In this document: positions 40,126-50,051 of the stretch, piece after piece
Layout of the letters: each line of letters begins with the position of its first letter
Position numbering within the stretch: the first letter of the stretch is position 1
From: Chrysophaeum taylorii
Taxonomy: Eukaryota; Sar; Pelagophyceae; Pelagomonadales; Pelagomonadaceae
Length of the DNA stretch: 64,000 nucleotides
Assembly (NCBI GenBank): GCA_029834535.1
Contig: JAQMWT010000340.1
Coordinates: forward strand, 62,001-126,000
Direction: 5' to 3'
Notes under the pieces: model-generated
What the model was told of the DNA's origin: nothing
What the model saw: the letters and a program-made list of their open reading frames with translations, nothing else
The model's database searches: none
Position numbers and translations under genes: made by a program

Positions 40126-41046
40126 CTAGGGCAGGGGATACCGACCCCCCAACCCTAAGCTTTCGTGCTGAGGGGGCGTTCTTTTCGTGTTCTCGCGCGC
40201 CCCCCCCCCCCCGGGATGCGGCTGTCGCCAAGCCCGGCGATCTCCTAGGAATTTATTCGGTAATAGAGTCCATGCCGCTGTTGTTGGCGAGCTGCAGTTC
40301 AGACAGGGGTATGAAACGATGGGTTCCGGCAGTCCGCTCGAGCTTCTGGGCATGGCGCTGGGTTTCGATTGCGAGATGGGCGATCTCGTCTTTGGCTCCT
40401 GGGTGTCTCGGCGCGGAAGACGAGCTTGTACTCGCGGGCCGTCGCATGAGACGTACACCTTGTTCCTCGAGAAGCGCTTCGACTTCCGCTTTCTCTGGAC
40501 GCGATGCAAGCACTTGGCGAGATCCTCGGCGCGCTTTGAGTCGATGAACTCATCCTTGCGCTTCTTGTTCTGGAGAGGCCAGCCCAGAGAGCTGTCTCCG
40601 ACGGCACGACGAGCGCCCCGTTTAGGTCCCACAGAGGGGGGCGCGCCCTTGGGCTGCTTCAGCGGCGGCGACGACGCGGCCGCCAACATCGGCGGCGTCT
40701 TGGCCGTCTCCTCCGCGGCGACCGGCGCGCCCGCGCAGGCTTGTTGCGCTCGTACGGCCGCGGCTCGTGCTCCCATCCGAAAGTCGTCCCTCGCTGCAGC
40801 GGCCTCCTCTGATGTGTCGTACAGCGTCGAGTTCCAAACCACCTTCGCCATCCCTTCCCCCACCCCCCTCTCGTACTTGTCAATGATGACGAAGAACTTG
40901 CTCGCGCGGCCTGAGCGCTGATCATCGCTGTACCGCCCGATCCCTGGGAGCGGCCGCCCGTCTCCGTCTCCGTCTCCGTCTCCGGGGGGCTTATACAAAC
41001 CGTGCAGGAGCGTGCGCGCGAAAGTGTATTCTCCTCCCGAAGCCAT
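40126..41046 (-). CDS. Hypothetical basic protein, probably broken in its second half
   Basis: ATG 41044-41046 opens a frame (MASGGEYTFARTLLHGLYKP) of about 306 codons. The first half includes RASKFFVIIDKYERG and VVWNSTLYDTSEEAAAARDDF, then a lysine/arginine-rich segment (NKKRKDEFIDSKRAEDLAKC). From about 40500 the more protein-like reading is another phase (AEVEALLEEQGVRL, then KDEIAHLAIETQRHAQKLER) ending near 40253, so either a frameshift or an unseen short intron lies there. A GAC/GTC-type triplet run encodes Gly-Asp repeats. It faces away from the ZRANB3-like gene. No family is recognised with confidence. Confidence 0.35.
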   Translation of the reverse strand: MASGGEYTFARTLLHGLYKPPGDGDGDGDGRPLPGIGRYSDDQRSGRASKFFVIIDKYERGVGEGMAKVVWNSTLYDTSEEAAAARDDFRMGARAAAVRAQQACAGAPVAAEETAKTPPMLAAASSPPLKQPKGAPPSVGPKRGARRAVGDSSLGWPLQNKKRKDEFIDSKRAEDLAKCLHRVQRKRKSKRFSRNKVYVSCDGPRVQARLPRRDTQEPKTRSPISQSKPSAMPRSSSGLPEPIVSYPCLNCSSPTTAAWTLLPNKFLGDRRAWRQPHPGGGGARENTKRTPPQHESLGLGGRYPLP

Positions 41047-41485
41047 CGTGCAACAGCGACGCAAGTATCGCGATCAACTTGATTGTTCAAATCGATGACA
41101 CCACCTTCGTCGAGCTGTGGCAGACGCATATTGAACTTCCCGTTTCTGCTATCCGTTTAGTTTCGAACATACTGCAAAACTGAGCTGGCGACGACGGTTT
41201 CGCCAACAAATTGGCTTAGGCGCTCTCCTCTTCAGTACAATGAATGAACCCTCGGTCGGGGGCTCCCGACAGGAGTCCCGAGCCTCAGCAAGCAGCTTGG
41301 ACTATTTTTAAAAATGTCGAAACCAGATTTCATGGAATACTACGCTCCCCCCGTGTGGCTCTCCGAGCTCCGGTCTCGACGCCTCGTTCGAGGCTGGGCG
41401 TGGGGCTGCGGGCGGGGGGGGCGGTAAATTTGGTTGTGGGGTTAGTTATCCTCGAAATAGGCTATGTAGAAGTAGTAGGATAACA
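41047..41485. other. Intergenic between divergent genes
   Basis: No gene. GC-rich patch around 41330-41430. The 5' flank of the ZRANB3-like gene is AT-richer just before ATG 41486. Confidence 0.5.
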
Positions 41486-44400
41486 ATGGTTTTTAAATCG
41501 CCGTTGGAAAAAAAAAAAAGTTATTGGGCCGGGCAACATCCGCCCGCGGATGTTATGAGCCTCGGCATCGAGTTTGAGGAAGGGATGGTACCGCGGGGGG
41601 TGGGGGGGATCGCCCTGCGCGGGGGCGGCGTCCAAGTGGAGATGACGTCGATCTCGTCACTCGGGGAGGCGGGGGCGAGGGTGTGCGTGGTGGGGGTCGT
41701 CGTGGCGGCGGGTGAGTTGATCGAGGGGAGTGAGGAGTGGAGGGCGCGGGTGCGGGTGACGTTGAGGTCGGGGCCCGGGCGGCAGGAAATCTGCAGCGCG
41801 ACGCTGTATGGGGACCTCGCGTGGGCGTGCCGCGGGTGCCGGACGGCCGCGACGCTACTCGTGTCGGAGGCGCGCGTCGAGGGCGAGAAGGAGATCGCGT
41901 CCGGCGGTCGAGGCGTCGCGGCGTTCGTCGAGGACGAGGTGCTGGTGCGTGTCGAGGCCGCCTGGCTGCGGCGGTCGAACCCCGAGTGGACGTGCGAGAA
42001 GGCGCACCGCGTCGCGGCGAACAAGCTCGGAGCCTTCCGCAAGAAGGCGGGTTTGACGACGGGAACGGCCGCGCGGCTCGCGATGCGCGGAGAGCGGTGC
42101 TGGCGGTGCGGCGACGCCTACGAAATCGATCGGTGTGCCTCGTGGCCCGTGTGCGCCGGTCGCCGCGGCAAGGCGGGCGATTCCCGCGCCGTCGCGATCG
42201 AGCTCCTGCCGGGCCTCGAAACGTTCCGGGTACGACCGTTGCCGCGGCCGCGGTGCGAACCAGACGCGACAATCTCGGAGGAGGAGGTGCACCCCATCTG
42301 CGCTTTAGAGAGTGTGGCGACGCGGCTCCGGCGGCGCGCGGAGCTAGGCGAAATCAGGGGCCTCCGCGAGCCGCCGCGCGCGGCGCTCGAGGCGGCGAAA
42401 AAGTTTATTGACGACGACCCCGAACCGCTTTTGGCCAAGGTTCCGCCCAAACTCCGGGAGACCCTGCTGCCCTTTCAGGTCGAGGGAGTGCGGTTCGCTT
42501 TCCGCAAGAAGCGCGCTCTCCTCGCGGACGAGATGGGCTTGGGAAAGACGCTCCAGGCGATCGCGTTCGCGTCCGCGCTCGACGCCCCTCTCCTCGTGTT
42601 GTGTCCCGCGGGCCTCCGCGCGTACTGGGCCGACCAGCTCGAGACCTGGATCCCGGACCTCGACCCGAGCGAGCTCTGCGTCGTCCGGGGCCAGAACGAC
42701 ATGCCGGCTCCGCCCCCGGCATCCCCGCCGCGCGCGCTCGTCATCAGCTTCAGGATGCTCGAAAGGCTGCCCGAGCTAAGCCAGACGTTTACGTGGCCGA
42801 CGGTCGTCGTCGACGAGGCTCACGTCCTCGCGACCCCGGCCTCGAACTTCGCGCGCCAGGACCCCGCCGTCACGCGCGTCGCCTGCGACCTGATCCGCCG
42901 CGCGACCAACGCCCTCCTCGTCACCGGGACGCCGTCGCTCGGTCGCCCGATCGCGATGTTTTCGGCGATCGACGCGCTCGCCGCCGGCTGCCGAACGCGC
43001 AAGCACTGGCTCCAGAGCCTCCGCGCCCGCGACCGCAAGCACAACTTTGCGCGCGCCTGGGCCGGGGCGCGCCGCCAGCGCGCCGCGCACCGCGGCCGCG
43101 TCGCCTACGACGCCCTCGCCTTCCACGGCGAGCTCCACGCGATCCTCGAAAAATTGTTCATGGCGCGCCGTCTCAAAAGCGAGGTCCTCGCGCAGCTCCC
43201 GCCCCTCACCCGCTGCGTCGCGCGCGTCGAACACAGCGCAGCCGCGACCTCCTTCCAGACTTCTGGCCTCGCCAAGCTCGACGCGGCGGCCAAGTGGATC
43301 GTCGAGCGCCTCGTCGCGACTCGCGGCAAACTCGTCGTCTTCGCGCATCACGTCGCCGTCCTCGACGGCCTCCACGCCGCCCTCGAGGCCGCGCGCCGCG
43401 ACCCCCCCCTCGCCCGCGACGACCACCACGACGACGACGACGACGACGAGAATCGGGGGGGCGGGACGTGGTTTGGTCGGCTCGAGCGCATCGACGGCTC
43501 GACCGCGCCGGGCTCGCGCGTCAGAATCACGAGAGATTTCTTCCGCGACGCCTCGTTGCGCGCGGTGCTCGTTTCCGTGACGGCCGGGGGCGTCGGCATC
43601 GACCTCTCGGCGGCGAGCGAGGCTATCTTCGTGGAGAGCGTCGGCCTCGGCGCCGCGTGGCTCCGCCAGGCCGAGGACCGCCTCCACCGCCGCGGCCAGA
43701 CCAACCCCGTCCGCGTCGTCTACCTCCTCGGCCCGGTCGGCTCCTGGGACAACCGCCTCTGGCCCCTCCTCGACGCCGACCTCCGCTCGGCCTCGGCGGT
43801 CTTCAACGGCGAGAACAACGCCGAGGCCTTCGCCGTCGACACCGTCGGCGCGCTCCCCGTCGGCGGCGGCGGCGGCGGATCCTCGACGCCGCCGCCGCCG
43901 CCGCCGCCGTCGTCGTCGAGACCCGAGGCTGGGCCGACGACCGACGCGGACGAGACCCTGGGGTTCCAGGTGTCGGCGCACACGGGCCGCGTCCACCTGT
44001 GGGCGGCGGGGACGCGGCTGCGGGAGAACTTTGACCTCGGCGCGCTCGAACGCGTCGAGCGCCTGCCGCCCGCCTTGCGCGACGACCCGAGACGACTCGC
44101 CGCCGCGCGTCGGTTCGCGCGCGAGTGGGAAGCCCTCGCGCCGCGGCAGCGCGACGTCCTCGCGAACGCGACGGTCGCGCCCCCGCTCGTGGCGGCCGTT
44201 TCGCGGCTCGACGTCGAGCGCGCGAGAGAGTCGCGGCGGCGCCACCTCTGCTCGCGAGAGCTGGCGACGCGCGCCGAGTACCACGAGGCGGGGGAACTCC
44301 AGGTCGTCGCGATCGAGGCGCGCGAAAGGAGGGGGAACCTGCCGCCGATCGTGCGGACGGTGTGCCGCGCCGACGGGTCGGCGAAGTGTCTCGTCTGCGA

Positions 44401-45154
44401 CGCGTTCTACGCGTGTTCGGCCGAGTCGCTCGCGCCCGACGCCCCGCCCCTCAAAAACGTCGCGTCCCTGTTTTGCGGGCCCCGATGTCGCGCCCGCTAC
44501 AAGGCGACCTCCTCGGCGACGGGCCTCAGGCAGCTCGTCTTCGCGCGCGACGCGGGCGCGTGCGCCAACTGCGGCGCCGACGGCCATCGTCTGGTCGAGG
44601 AGCTGACGGCGCTCAAGGCCGCCGACTGGGGCAGGCGCTACGCCCGGGGCCTCGAGTTGAACGAAAAATGGGCCAGGTACCCGGAGCACTTCAAAAAGCT
44701 CATAGAGACGCCGCGCGACGGCCTCGCCTGGGAGGCCGACCACGTGCGGCGCGTCGCCGACGGCGGCGGCGAGGCCGCCGTCGAGGCGGTCCAGACCCTC
44801 TGCGTGCCCTGCCACCGCGACAAGACCCGCCTCGAGAACTCCTCATCCAGCAGGAGGAGGAGGAGGACGAGGAGGAGGAGGAGGAGGAGCAAAACAACAC
44901 TGCACGCTTCTCCTTCTTCTTTGAAAGAAAACATCGCGTCGTCATTGTCGTCCGGCGATGATCATCAGGAGACCAAGAAGAAGGCCAAAAAGGCGCTGCC
45001 ACTGCAGCAGCAGCAGCAGCAGCAGCAGCAGACGGGTGGTCCCCTTCAGGACACGGTCGTCAACACGAACAGCAGCGAGAAGGAATTTCGCGTCGCCGTG
45101 TCGTCGGACGACGACGAGGCGCTCTTCTCTGACGAGGAGGTGTGGGTTAAATAA
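41486..45154 (+). CDS. ZRANB3: ZRANB3-like SNF2 annealing helicase with C-terminal HNH endonuclease
   Basis: 1222 aa, intronless. Residues 1-300 are specific to this protein and include a zinc-ribbon-like CWRCGDAYE. The SNF2 core spans about 325-770: LLPFQVEGVRFAF, Walker A ADEMGLGKTLQ at about 347, VVDEAH at about 440, LLVTGTP, VSVTAGGVGIDL, and RQAEDRLHRRGQ at about 730. Residues 970-1120 contain FCGPRCRARY, VFARDAGACANCGADGH, WEADHVRRVADGGGE and QTLCVPCHRDKT, an HNH nuclease laid out as in animal ZRANB3. That enzyme remodels stalled forks and cuts branched DNA at PCNA-bearing forks. The tail has polyQ and acidic runs. A PIP box or APIM was not found by eye. Confidence 0.9.
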   Translation: MVFKSPLEKKKSYWAGQHPPADVMSLGIEFEEGMVPRGVGGIALRGGGVQVEMTSISSLGEAGARVCVVGVVVAAGELIEGSEEWRARVRVTLRSGPGRQEICSATLYGDLAWACRGCRTAATLLVSEARVEGEKEIASGGRGVAAFVEDEVLVRVEAAWLRRSNPEWTCEKAHRVAANKLGAFRKKAGLTTGTAARLAMRGERCWRCGDAYEIDRCASWPVCAGRRGKAGDSRAVAIELLPGLETFRVRPLPRPRCEPDATISEEEVHPICALESVATRLRRRAELGEIRGLREPPRAALEAAKKFIDDDPEPLLAKVPPKLRETLLPFQVEGVRFAFRKKRALLADEMGLGKTLQAIAFASALDAPLLVLCPAGLRAYWADQLETWIPDLDPSELCVVRGQNDMPAPPPASPPRALVISFRMLERLPELSQTFTWPTVVVDEAHVLATPASNFARQDPAVTRVACDLIRRATNALLVTGTPSLGRPIAMFSAIDALAAGCRTRKHWLQSLRARDRKHNFARAWAGARRQRAAHRGRVAYDALAFHGELHAILEKLFMARRLKSEVLAQLPPLTRCVARVEHSAAATSFQTSGLAKLDAAAKWIVERLVATRGKLVVFAHHVAVLDGLHAALEAARRDPPLARDDHHDDDDDDENRGGGTWFGRLERIDGSTAPGSRVRITRDFFRDASLRAVLVSVTAGGVGIDLSAASEAIFVESVGLGAAWLRQAEDRLHRRGQTNPVRVVYLLGPVGSWDNRLWPLLDADLRSASAVFNGENNAEAFAVDTVGALPVGGGGGGSSTPPPPPPPSSSRPEAGPTTDADETLGFQVSAHTGRVHLWAAGTRLRENFDLGALERVERLPPALRDDPRRLAAARRFAREWEALAPRQRDVLANATVAPPLVAAVSRLDVERARESRRRHLCSRELATRAEYHEAGELQVVAIEARERRGNLPPIVRTVCRADGSAKCLVCDAFYACSAESLAPDAPPLKNVASLFCGPRCRARYKATSSATGLRQLVFARDAGACANCGADGHRLVEELTALKAADWGRRYARGLELNEKWARYPEHFKKLIETPRDGLAWEADHVRRVADGGGEAAVEAVQTLCVPCHRDKTRLENSSSSRRRRRTRRRRRRSKTTLHASPSSLKENIASSLSSGDDHQETKKKAKKALPLQQQQQQQQQTGGPLQDTVVNTNSSEKEFRVAVSSDDDEALFSDEEVWVK

Positions 45155-45460
45155 AAATAAAAGGCAAGAAGAAGAATAAAAGAATTCAGGTCTCCCGGAG
45201 TCAAGGTGCAGTGGAGCCGTTTTTTTGAGTTCAGGACCGGGCTGTGACGTCGCGTGACCTCATTCGGAAAAGGAGTGAGGTGCAGGAGTTCAAGGTGTGC
45301 AAGTTGCAGGCGGGGGGGCTCCCTCTCTCTCCTGTCTTGTGACTTAATAATATACGATGGTGGTGGTCGTCGTCGTCGTCGTCGAGTTTTAGTTGGTGGT
45401 GGGCGCGGCTGCTAAAGAGATGACGGGTCATCATCATCGTCGTCGTCGTTGTTGTGTTTG
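45155..45460. other. Intergenic, no gene seen
   Basis: 306 bp between tandem genes, with (GTC)n around 45367-45385 and 45430-45450. No ORF or recognised site. Confidence 0.5.
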
Positions 45461-48400
45461 ATGGAACAGGATTCCCCCCCGCGCACCGTGAACCCCGTGC
45501 TCGCGATGCAGGGGATCGTAAACTTCGCGCGGTCGATCTCGAGCCTTCCGGGAGAGGTGCTTAGTCTGCTCGAACGGGCCGACGAGGTGCTGCGCGGAAC
45601 GTCGGACGCGGGTGGGGCCGCGCGGACGCGGGCCGACGCGTTCGCGCTCGCCGAGTGTTCGGTGCGGTGCGCGTTCGCCGAGGTAGAGGCGCGGTGCCGC
45701 GAGGCCCACCAAGCCGAGGCGCTGGTGGCCGAGGAGGAGGCGGCCACCGAGGACCAGCAGAACCAGCCCCGGATGAGCTGGTTGCGGTCGATGGTCGCGC
45801 GGACCATGTCGTCGGGGCCGGCGGTGCCGCAGGTCGTGGTCGACAAGCCGAGGCTAGACAGACTGTCGTCGTTGCTCCAGACTTTGCTGTCGCGGTGGCC
45901 TCGCGACCTGCGGCGGTTCTCGGCGGCCGACAGGGCGAGCGCGCTCGCGCGCGTCTCGAGCACCGACGACGCCGCGGGCCTCGCGAACGACCACTGCGCT
46001 TTGTTCGTGGGGGCGTGCGCGGCCGCCGTCTTGGACACGGCCCTCGTGCTGGGAGCGGCGCTGGGCGGGCCGGCGGACGCGCAGGCCAACAAGAAGCGCA
46101 AGCGGTGGCGCGGCACGAAAGGGAGCAGCGACGAAAGCGAAGGGAACGACGAGGCTGCTGCCGCCGCCGCTGCCGTGATGCAGGAGGAGGAGGAGGAGGA
46201 GGAGGAGCCCGTGGATTCCAGTCGGTTTCGGAAGCTCCGGATCAGCACGAAAACGGAGGACGTCGAGGAGCGCGACGCCGAGCGCGCGTTGACGGCCGCG
46301 CGGGCCGAGTTGGCGACGGCGAACGCGATCGTGCGGGACGACCCGTGTCGCGCGTCGCGCGTGTACCGCGGCGCCGTCGCGCGACTCGAGATTCTCAGGT
46401 GCTCGACGGCGGCTCCCTCGAGCAACGGGCGAGCGGTCGCGGGCGCGCTCCGGCGCGCGTCGACGCGAGCTCGGAGCTACGGTCACGTGCTCGAGAACGC
46501 TACCGTGGAGCGCGCCGAGGCGTCGGCGTGGCGCCGGCCGCCGCGCAGGACGACGTTCGAGGGTCTGTTGGTGGCAAAAAAAGACTCGGGAGCGACGCAG
46601 GAGCTGTTCGGAGAGGAGGAGGAGGAAGACGACGACTACTTCTTCGAGCAGCCGAGCTGGTCGCCCGCGTGCGGGCGACCGCGCGGCGAGGATTGCTGTT
46701 CGGTCGCGCCCTGCACGCACGGCGGGCTCTCCTCCCCCGGCGACGAAGATCCTCTCGTCCTCGTCTTGGACACGAGATCCCTGGCCGCGCCCGCGGCCCT
46801 CGAGGATCTCTACGACCTCGAGGAGCAACCGCTGGGCCGAGGATCGTACGGCGTGGTTCGCGCGGCCACCCGCCGGGCCGACGGCGCGCGGTTCGCGTGC
46901 AAGACGGTCGCCATTTCGCCCGACCTCGGCGACGCGGCGATGGACCGGCTCCACAGCGAGATCGCCGCGATGCGCAAGCTCGATCATCCCAACATCTGCC
47001 GGCTCCACGACGTTTTTTACGCGCGAAAGAAGGCCCATCTCGTGATGGACCTCTGCACGGGGGGCGAGCTCTGGCACTACGTCCTGCAGCGCGGTCGGCA
47101 CGACGGCCTCGACGAGGCGACGGCCGCGCGCTTTTCGAGGGAAATGCTCTCGGCGGTCAGATACATGCACGACTCGGGCGTCTGCCACCGCGACCTCAAG
47201 CCGCAGAACTGGCTCTTCGCGACGCCCGACCCCTCGGCGCCCCTCAAGCTCATCGACTTTGGCCTCGCCAAGCACTTTTGCGAGAGGCGCGTCGCGCCCG
47301 CGCGCGTATCGTCGTCGTCGTCGTCGTCGTCGTCGCGAATCCTCGACGACGAGACGCCGCCGCCCTCGGGCTGCTGCTTTGTTGGAGAGGGCGTCTTCCC
47401 GCCGCGCAATAGTCGGAGGAGATACTACGAGTTTGGCGCGCCCCTGGCCCCCGAAGAAGACGGAACCGCGCTCGACTTCGACGAGGACGGCGGCCTTCCG
47501 CTTTCCACCAAGGAGCCGATCGCCTGCCTGCCCGACGAAGACGAGGACGACGAGGAGGACGAGCGCCGCGTCAACGAGGAGGTCGCCGTCGCGGCCGCCG
47601 AGCGTCACCGCAAGCTGTCGCGCGCCTACCTCTCGGACTGCGTGGGCTCCTTTTACTTCGTGGCGCCGGAAGTGCTGCGCGGCGCGCACGACGCGAGGTG
47701 CGATCTCTGGTCTTTGGGCGTCATCGTCTACATGCTTCTCTGCGGGGCCCCCCCCTTTGGCGGCCGCACGGATCGCGAAATCCTCGCGCGCGTCGCGCGC
47801 GCCAAGCTCGCCTTTCCCTCGCGACACTTTGGACACACGAGCCCCGACGCGCGCCTTTTCGTCGCGCGCCTTCTCGACCGCGACGTCGACCGACGCCTCA
47901 CGGCCGACCGCGCCCTCCGCGAAGCCTGGATCGTCCTCCATTCGCAACCCCTCGCCGATCCCGCCGCCGCGCGACGACAAAGAAGCCCCGCAATCCTTTC
48001 GGCGGCGCGGAATTTCGCCGCCCTCGACGGCCTCGCCAAGCTCGGCGTGTCGGTCGTGGCCGCGCGCCTTCCGCACGACCAAACCCTCGACGCCTTCCGA
48101 AGGGACTTCGCGCTCTTCGACGAAGACGGCGACGGTCTTCTCTCGCTCGCCGAGTTCTTTTCGGCCCTCGGGGGCCGCACGACCAAAGAGAACGACGTTC
48201 GAGACGACGACGACGTCGCCATCGAGGAGGCCGCCGCGCTCTTCGACGCGGCCGACGTCAAGGGCGACGGCCGGGCCATCGCCTTTCGGGAATTTGTGGC
48301 GGCGAACCTCTGCGGAAGGCTACCCCTCACCGACCAGAGGCTCCGCGACGCCTTCGACGCCATCGATTTTCAGGCGGCGGGGTATCTCACGCCCGCCTCT

Positions 48401-48727
48401 TTGCGGAACTTTGTTGGTCTCGACAGGTGCGTCGGCCGCGACGACGACGACCCCTCGGCAGCCCTCGAAGCCCGCAACGACGACGACGACCCCAGGCTCC
48501 ATTGGCCCGACTTCCTCAGACTCTTTCCCCCCCACTACCGCCGCCACCACATCGGCGACCCCCCCTCTCCCGATCCCGACGACGACGATCCTGACGACGA
48601 CGACGACGACGACCCTGACGACGACGACGACGACGACGGTCCTGACGACGACGACGACGACGACGGTCCTGACGACGACGGCGACATCGTCCTCGACGAT
48701 GCGCCGCCGATCCTGATGGATGATTGA
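45461..48727 (+). CDS. Calcium-regulated CDPK-like protein kinase with long N-terminal region and activation-loop insert
   Basis: 1088 aa from ATG 45461. Residues 1-400 are helical and acidic with no named domain. Kinase motifs from about 455: LGRGSYGVVRAATR, FACKT, HRDLKPQNWLF, IDFGLAKHF, then FVAPEV, CDLWSLGVIVYML and GAPPFGG. Between DFG and APE lies an insert of about 110-120 residues with Ser and acidic runs, far longer than a usual activation loop. After the kinase come EF-hands: one canonical loop (DEDGDGLLSLAE, about 48117-48155) and two degenerate ones. The C-terminus is a minisatellite-encoded poly-Asp tail (48575-48690). Kinase plus EF-hands indicates calcium-dependent Ser/Thr phosphorylation. 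Confidence 0.85.
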   Translation: MEQDSPPRTVNPVLAMQGIVNFARSISSLPGEVLSLLERADEVLRGTSDAGGAARTRADAFALAECSVRCAFAEVEARCREAHQAEALVAEEEAATEDQQNQPRMSWLRSMVARTMSSGPAVPQVVVDKPRLDRLSSLLQTLLSRWPRDLRRFSAADRASALARVSSTDDAAGLANDHCALFVGACAAAVLDTALVLGAALGGPADAQANKKRKRWRGTKGSSDESEGNDEAAAAAAAVMQEEEEEEEEPVDSSRFRKLRISTKTEDVEERDAERALTAARAELATANAIVRDDPCRASRVYRGAVARLEILRCSTAAPSSNGRAVAGALRRASTRARSYGHVLENATVERAEASAWRRPPRRTTFEGLLVAKKDSGATQELFGEEEEEDDDYFFEQPSWSPACGRPRGEDCCSVAPCTHGGLSSPGDEDPLVLVLDTRSLAAPAALEDLYDLEEQPLGRGSYGVVRAATRRADGARFACKTVAISPDLGDAAMDRLHSEIAAMRKLDHPNICRLHDVFYARKKAHLVMDLCTGGELWHYVLQRGRHDGLDEATAARFSREMLSAVRYMHDSGVCHRDLKPQNWLFATPDPSAPLKLIDFGLAKHFCERRVAPARVSSSSSSSSSRILDDETPPPSGCCFVGEGVFPPRNSRRRYYEFGAPLAPEEDGTALDFDEDGGLPLSTKEPIACLPDEDEDDEEDERRVNEEVAVAAAERHRKLSRAYLSDCVGSFYFVAPEVLRGAHDARCDLWSLGVIVYMLLCGAPPFGGRTDREILARVARAKLAFPSRHFGHTSPDARLFVARLLDRDVDRRLTADRALREAWIVLHSQPLADPAAARRQRSPAILSAARNFAALDGLAKLGVSVVAARLPHDQTLDAFRRDFALFDEDGDGLLSLAEFFSALGGRTTKENDVRDDDDVAIEEAAALFDAADVKGDGRAIAFREFVAANLCGRLPLTDQRLRDAFDAIDFQAAGYLTPASLRNFVGLDRCVGRDDDDPSAALEARNDDDDPRLHWPDFLRLFPPHYRRHHIGDPPSPDPDDDDPDDDDDDDPDDDDDDDGPDDDDDDDGPDDDGDIVLDDAPPILMDD

Positions 48728-48878
48728 AAACAACAACAACAACAACAACCAGAAATCTAGATTTCTTCTTTTTTTCCCATTTTTTCTTTCTTTCTTTCTT
48801 TCTTTTCTAGAAGAAGAAGAATAATAATATTTCTTTTCCTTACTCTCGTCCTAATAACCACCCTCTCTTGACCGATCG

Positions 48879-50051
48879 ATGATGGGAATTCGGGCACGAC
48901 GCCCCCACGCCCGGGTGTCGCCGACCGGGGTCGCCGCCGCGCGGGGCGGCGTCTCCTTGAAGCAATGTTGGTGCTCGCTGCGGTGGGCCGCCCCGACCGC
49001 AGTCGCGTGCTTTGTAGTGGCCTACCTCTCAACCCGCAGCTTGGACGGCTCGATGTCGACGACCCACATGAGCTTCCGACAACGCGCGGGGGACGCCTAC
49101 TGGGTGGCGGTCGGGATGGCGCAGCAGTGGAAAAGTCCCTCCAGTAGTGTTGGGAGTAGTAAGGTCAACGTGTCGGCGGCGCGCGCGTGCGTCCCGCAGA
49201 GCCCGCGCCTCTTGCTCCACCTCAAGGTGCCCAAGGCGGCGAGTACGACAATTTTTGATCTCCTCTACGACCTCGGACCCGAAAACGGCTTCGCCATCAA
49301 CTCGCGGCCATTGTATGTCGACGACAGACGCTCGGGTCGCTCGGCGAACGAGTACGCGACTTACCTCGCCACGCTCCCCAAGCGGACGGCGAGGACCGCG
49401 CATTGCCCGTACCTCGACTTCGCGGCCTATGGCCTCCCGAGACCGGCCTACGTCGCGCTCGTGCGAGATCCCATCGCCCGCCTCGTCTCGCACTACAACT
49501 ACATTCACTGGGGACCTCGGAGCGCGTGGGCTCGATTTTGGAAAGGCCAAGACCCGACCGCCCCCGCCTTCGACGTCTGCGTTTCCGCCAGGATTAAAAA
49601 ACCAACATCCCGAGCGCGAGCCGAGCGCGGCGACTGTTTGTATTGGGCAAACGCCCAGCTTTCCTACTTTTGCGGTCTATCCCACCGCGCCTGCCGCATG
49701 CTCGACATAACCTACGCCGGAACTGGCGAGAAGGCCCTCGACCTCGCCTCGGCGCACCTCGACCGCGACTTCGTCGCCGTCGGCCTCGTCGAGGACATGC
49801 CAAACTCCCTCCGACTCTTCGAGCGCGTCCTCCCGACCTTTTTCAAAGGTGCCCTCCGAAAGGCGGCGGGCCTCGTCTCGCGCGCGGCAAAGACGACGAC
49901 GACGACCACCACGATTCCTTCCACAAAAATAAACAACAACACCGACGAGTACCTCCGCACCACCGTGCTGCGTTGGGAATACGTCCTCTACGACACGATC
50001 GCGAAGACCTTTCGCCGCCACCTCGACGCCTGCGGCCCCGCACATCGATGA
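48879..50051 (+). CDS. Golgi type II uronosyl 2-O-sulfotransferase-like enzyme (HS2ST/UST family)
   Basis: 390 aa. A signal anchor lies at about 35-51 (APTAVACFVVAYL), as in Golgi sulfotransferases. The 5'-phosphosulfate loop is LHLKVPKAASTTIFDLL (116-124 core). AHCPYLDFAAYG aligns to the HS2ST segment with the catalytic His (His175 here). The 3'-phosphate loop is LVRDPIARLVSHYNYIHWG (about 194-212). Further matches are YFCGLSHRACR and DFVAVGLVEDMPNSLRLFERVLPTFF. Enzymes of this family move sulfate from PAPS to the 2-OH of uronic acids in glycosaminoglycans; an algal acceptor would be a sulfated wall or mucilage polysaccharide, which is inference. An ACG/ACC-encoded Thr run lies near 49890. 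Confidence 0.87.
   Translation: MMGIRARRPHARVSPTGVAAARGGVSLKQCWCSLRWAAPTAVACFVVAYLSTRSLDGSMSTTHMSFRQRAGDAYWVAVGMAQQWKSPSSSVGSSKVNVSAARACVPQSPRLLLHLKVPKAASTTIFDLLYDLGPENGFAINSRPLYVDDRRSGRSANEYATYLATLPKRTARTAHCPYLDFAAYGLPRPAYVALVRDPIARLVSHYNYIHWGPRSAWARFWKGQDPTAPAFDVCVSARIKKPTSRARAERGDCLYWANAQLSYFCGLSHRACRMLDITYAGTGEKALDLASAHLDRDFVAVGLVEDMPNSLRLFERVLPTFFKGALRKAAGLVSRAAKTTTTTTTIPSTKINNNTDEYLRTTVLRWEYVLYDTIAKTFRRHLDACGPAHR

Noticed and set aside
40240-40500. Similarity to the DDE transposase remnant at 4.9 kb (REYKLVF and a following helical segment)
   Set aside because: Shared residues fall in different phases and the K-C-H-P-E-L box is absent. The match is too short to call.
40780-40920. AP2-like DNA-binding domain in the basic ORF (TLYDTSEEAAAARD)
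   Set aside because: Only one short segment resembles AP2; the strand pattern before it does not fit.
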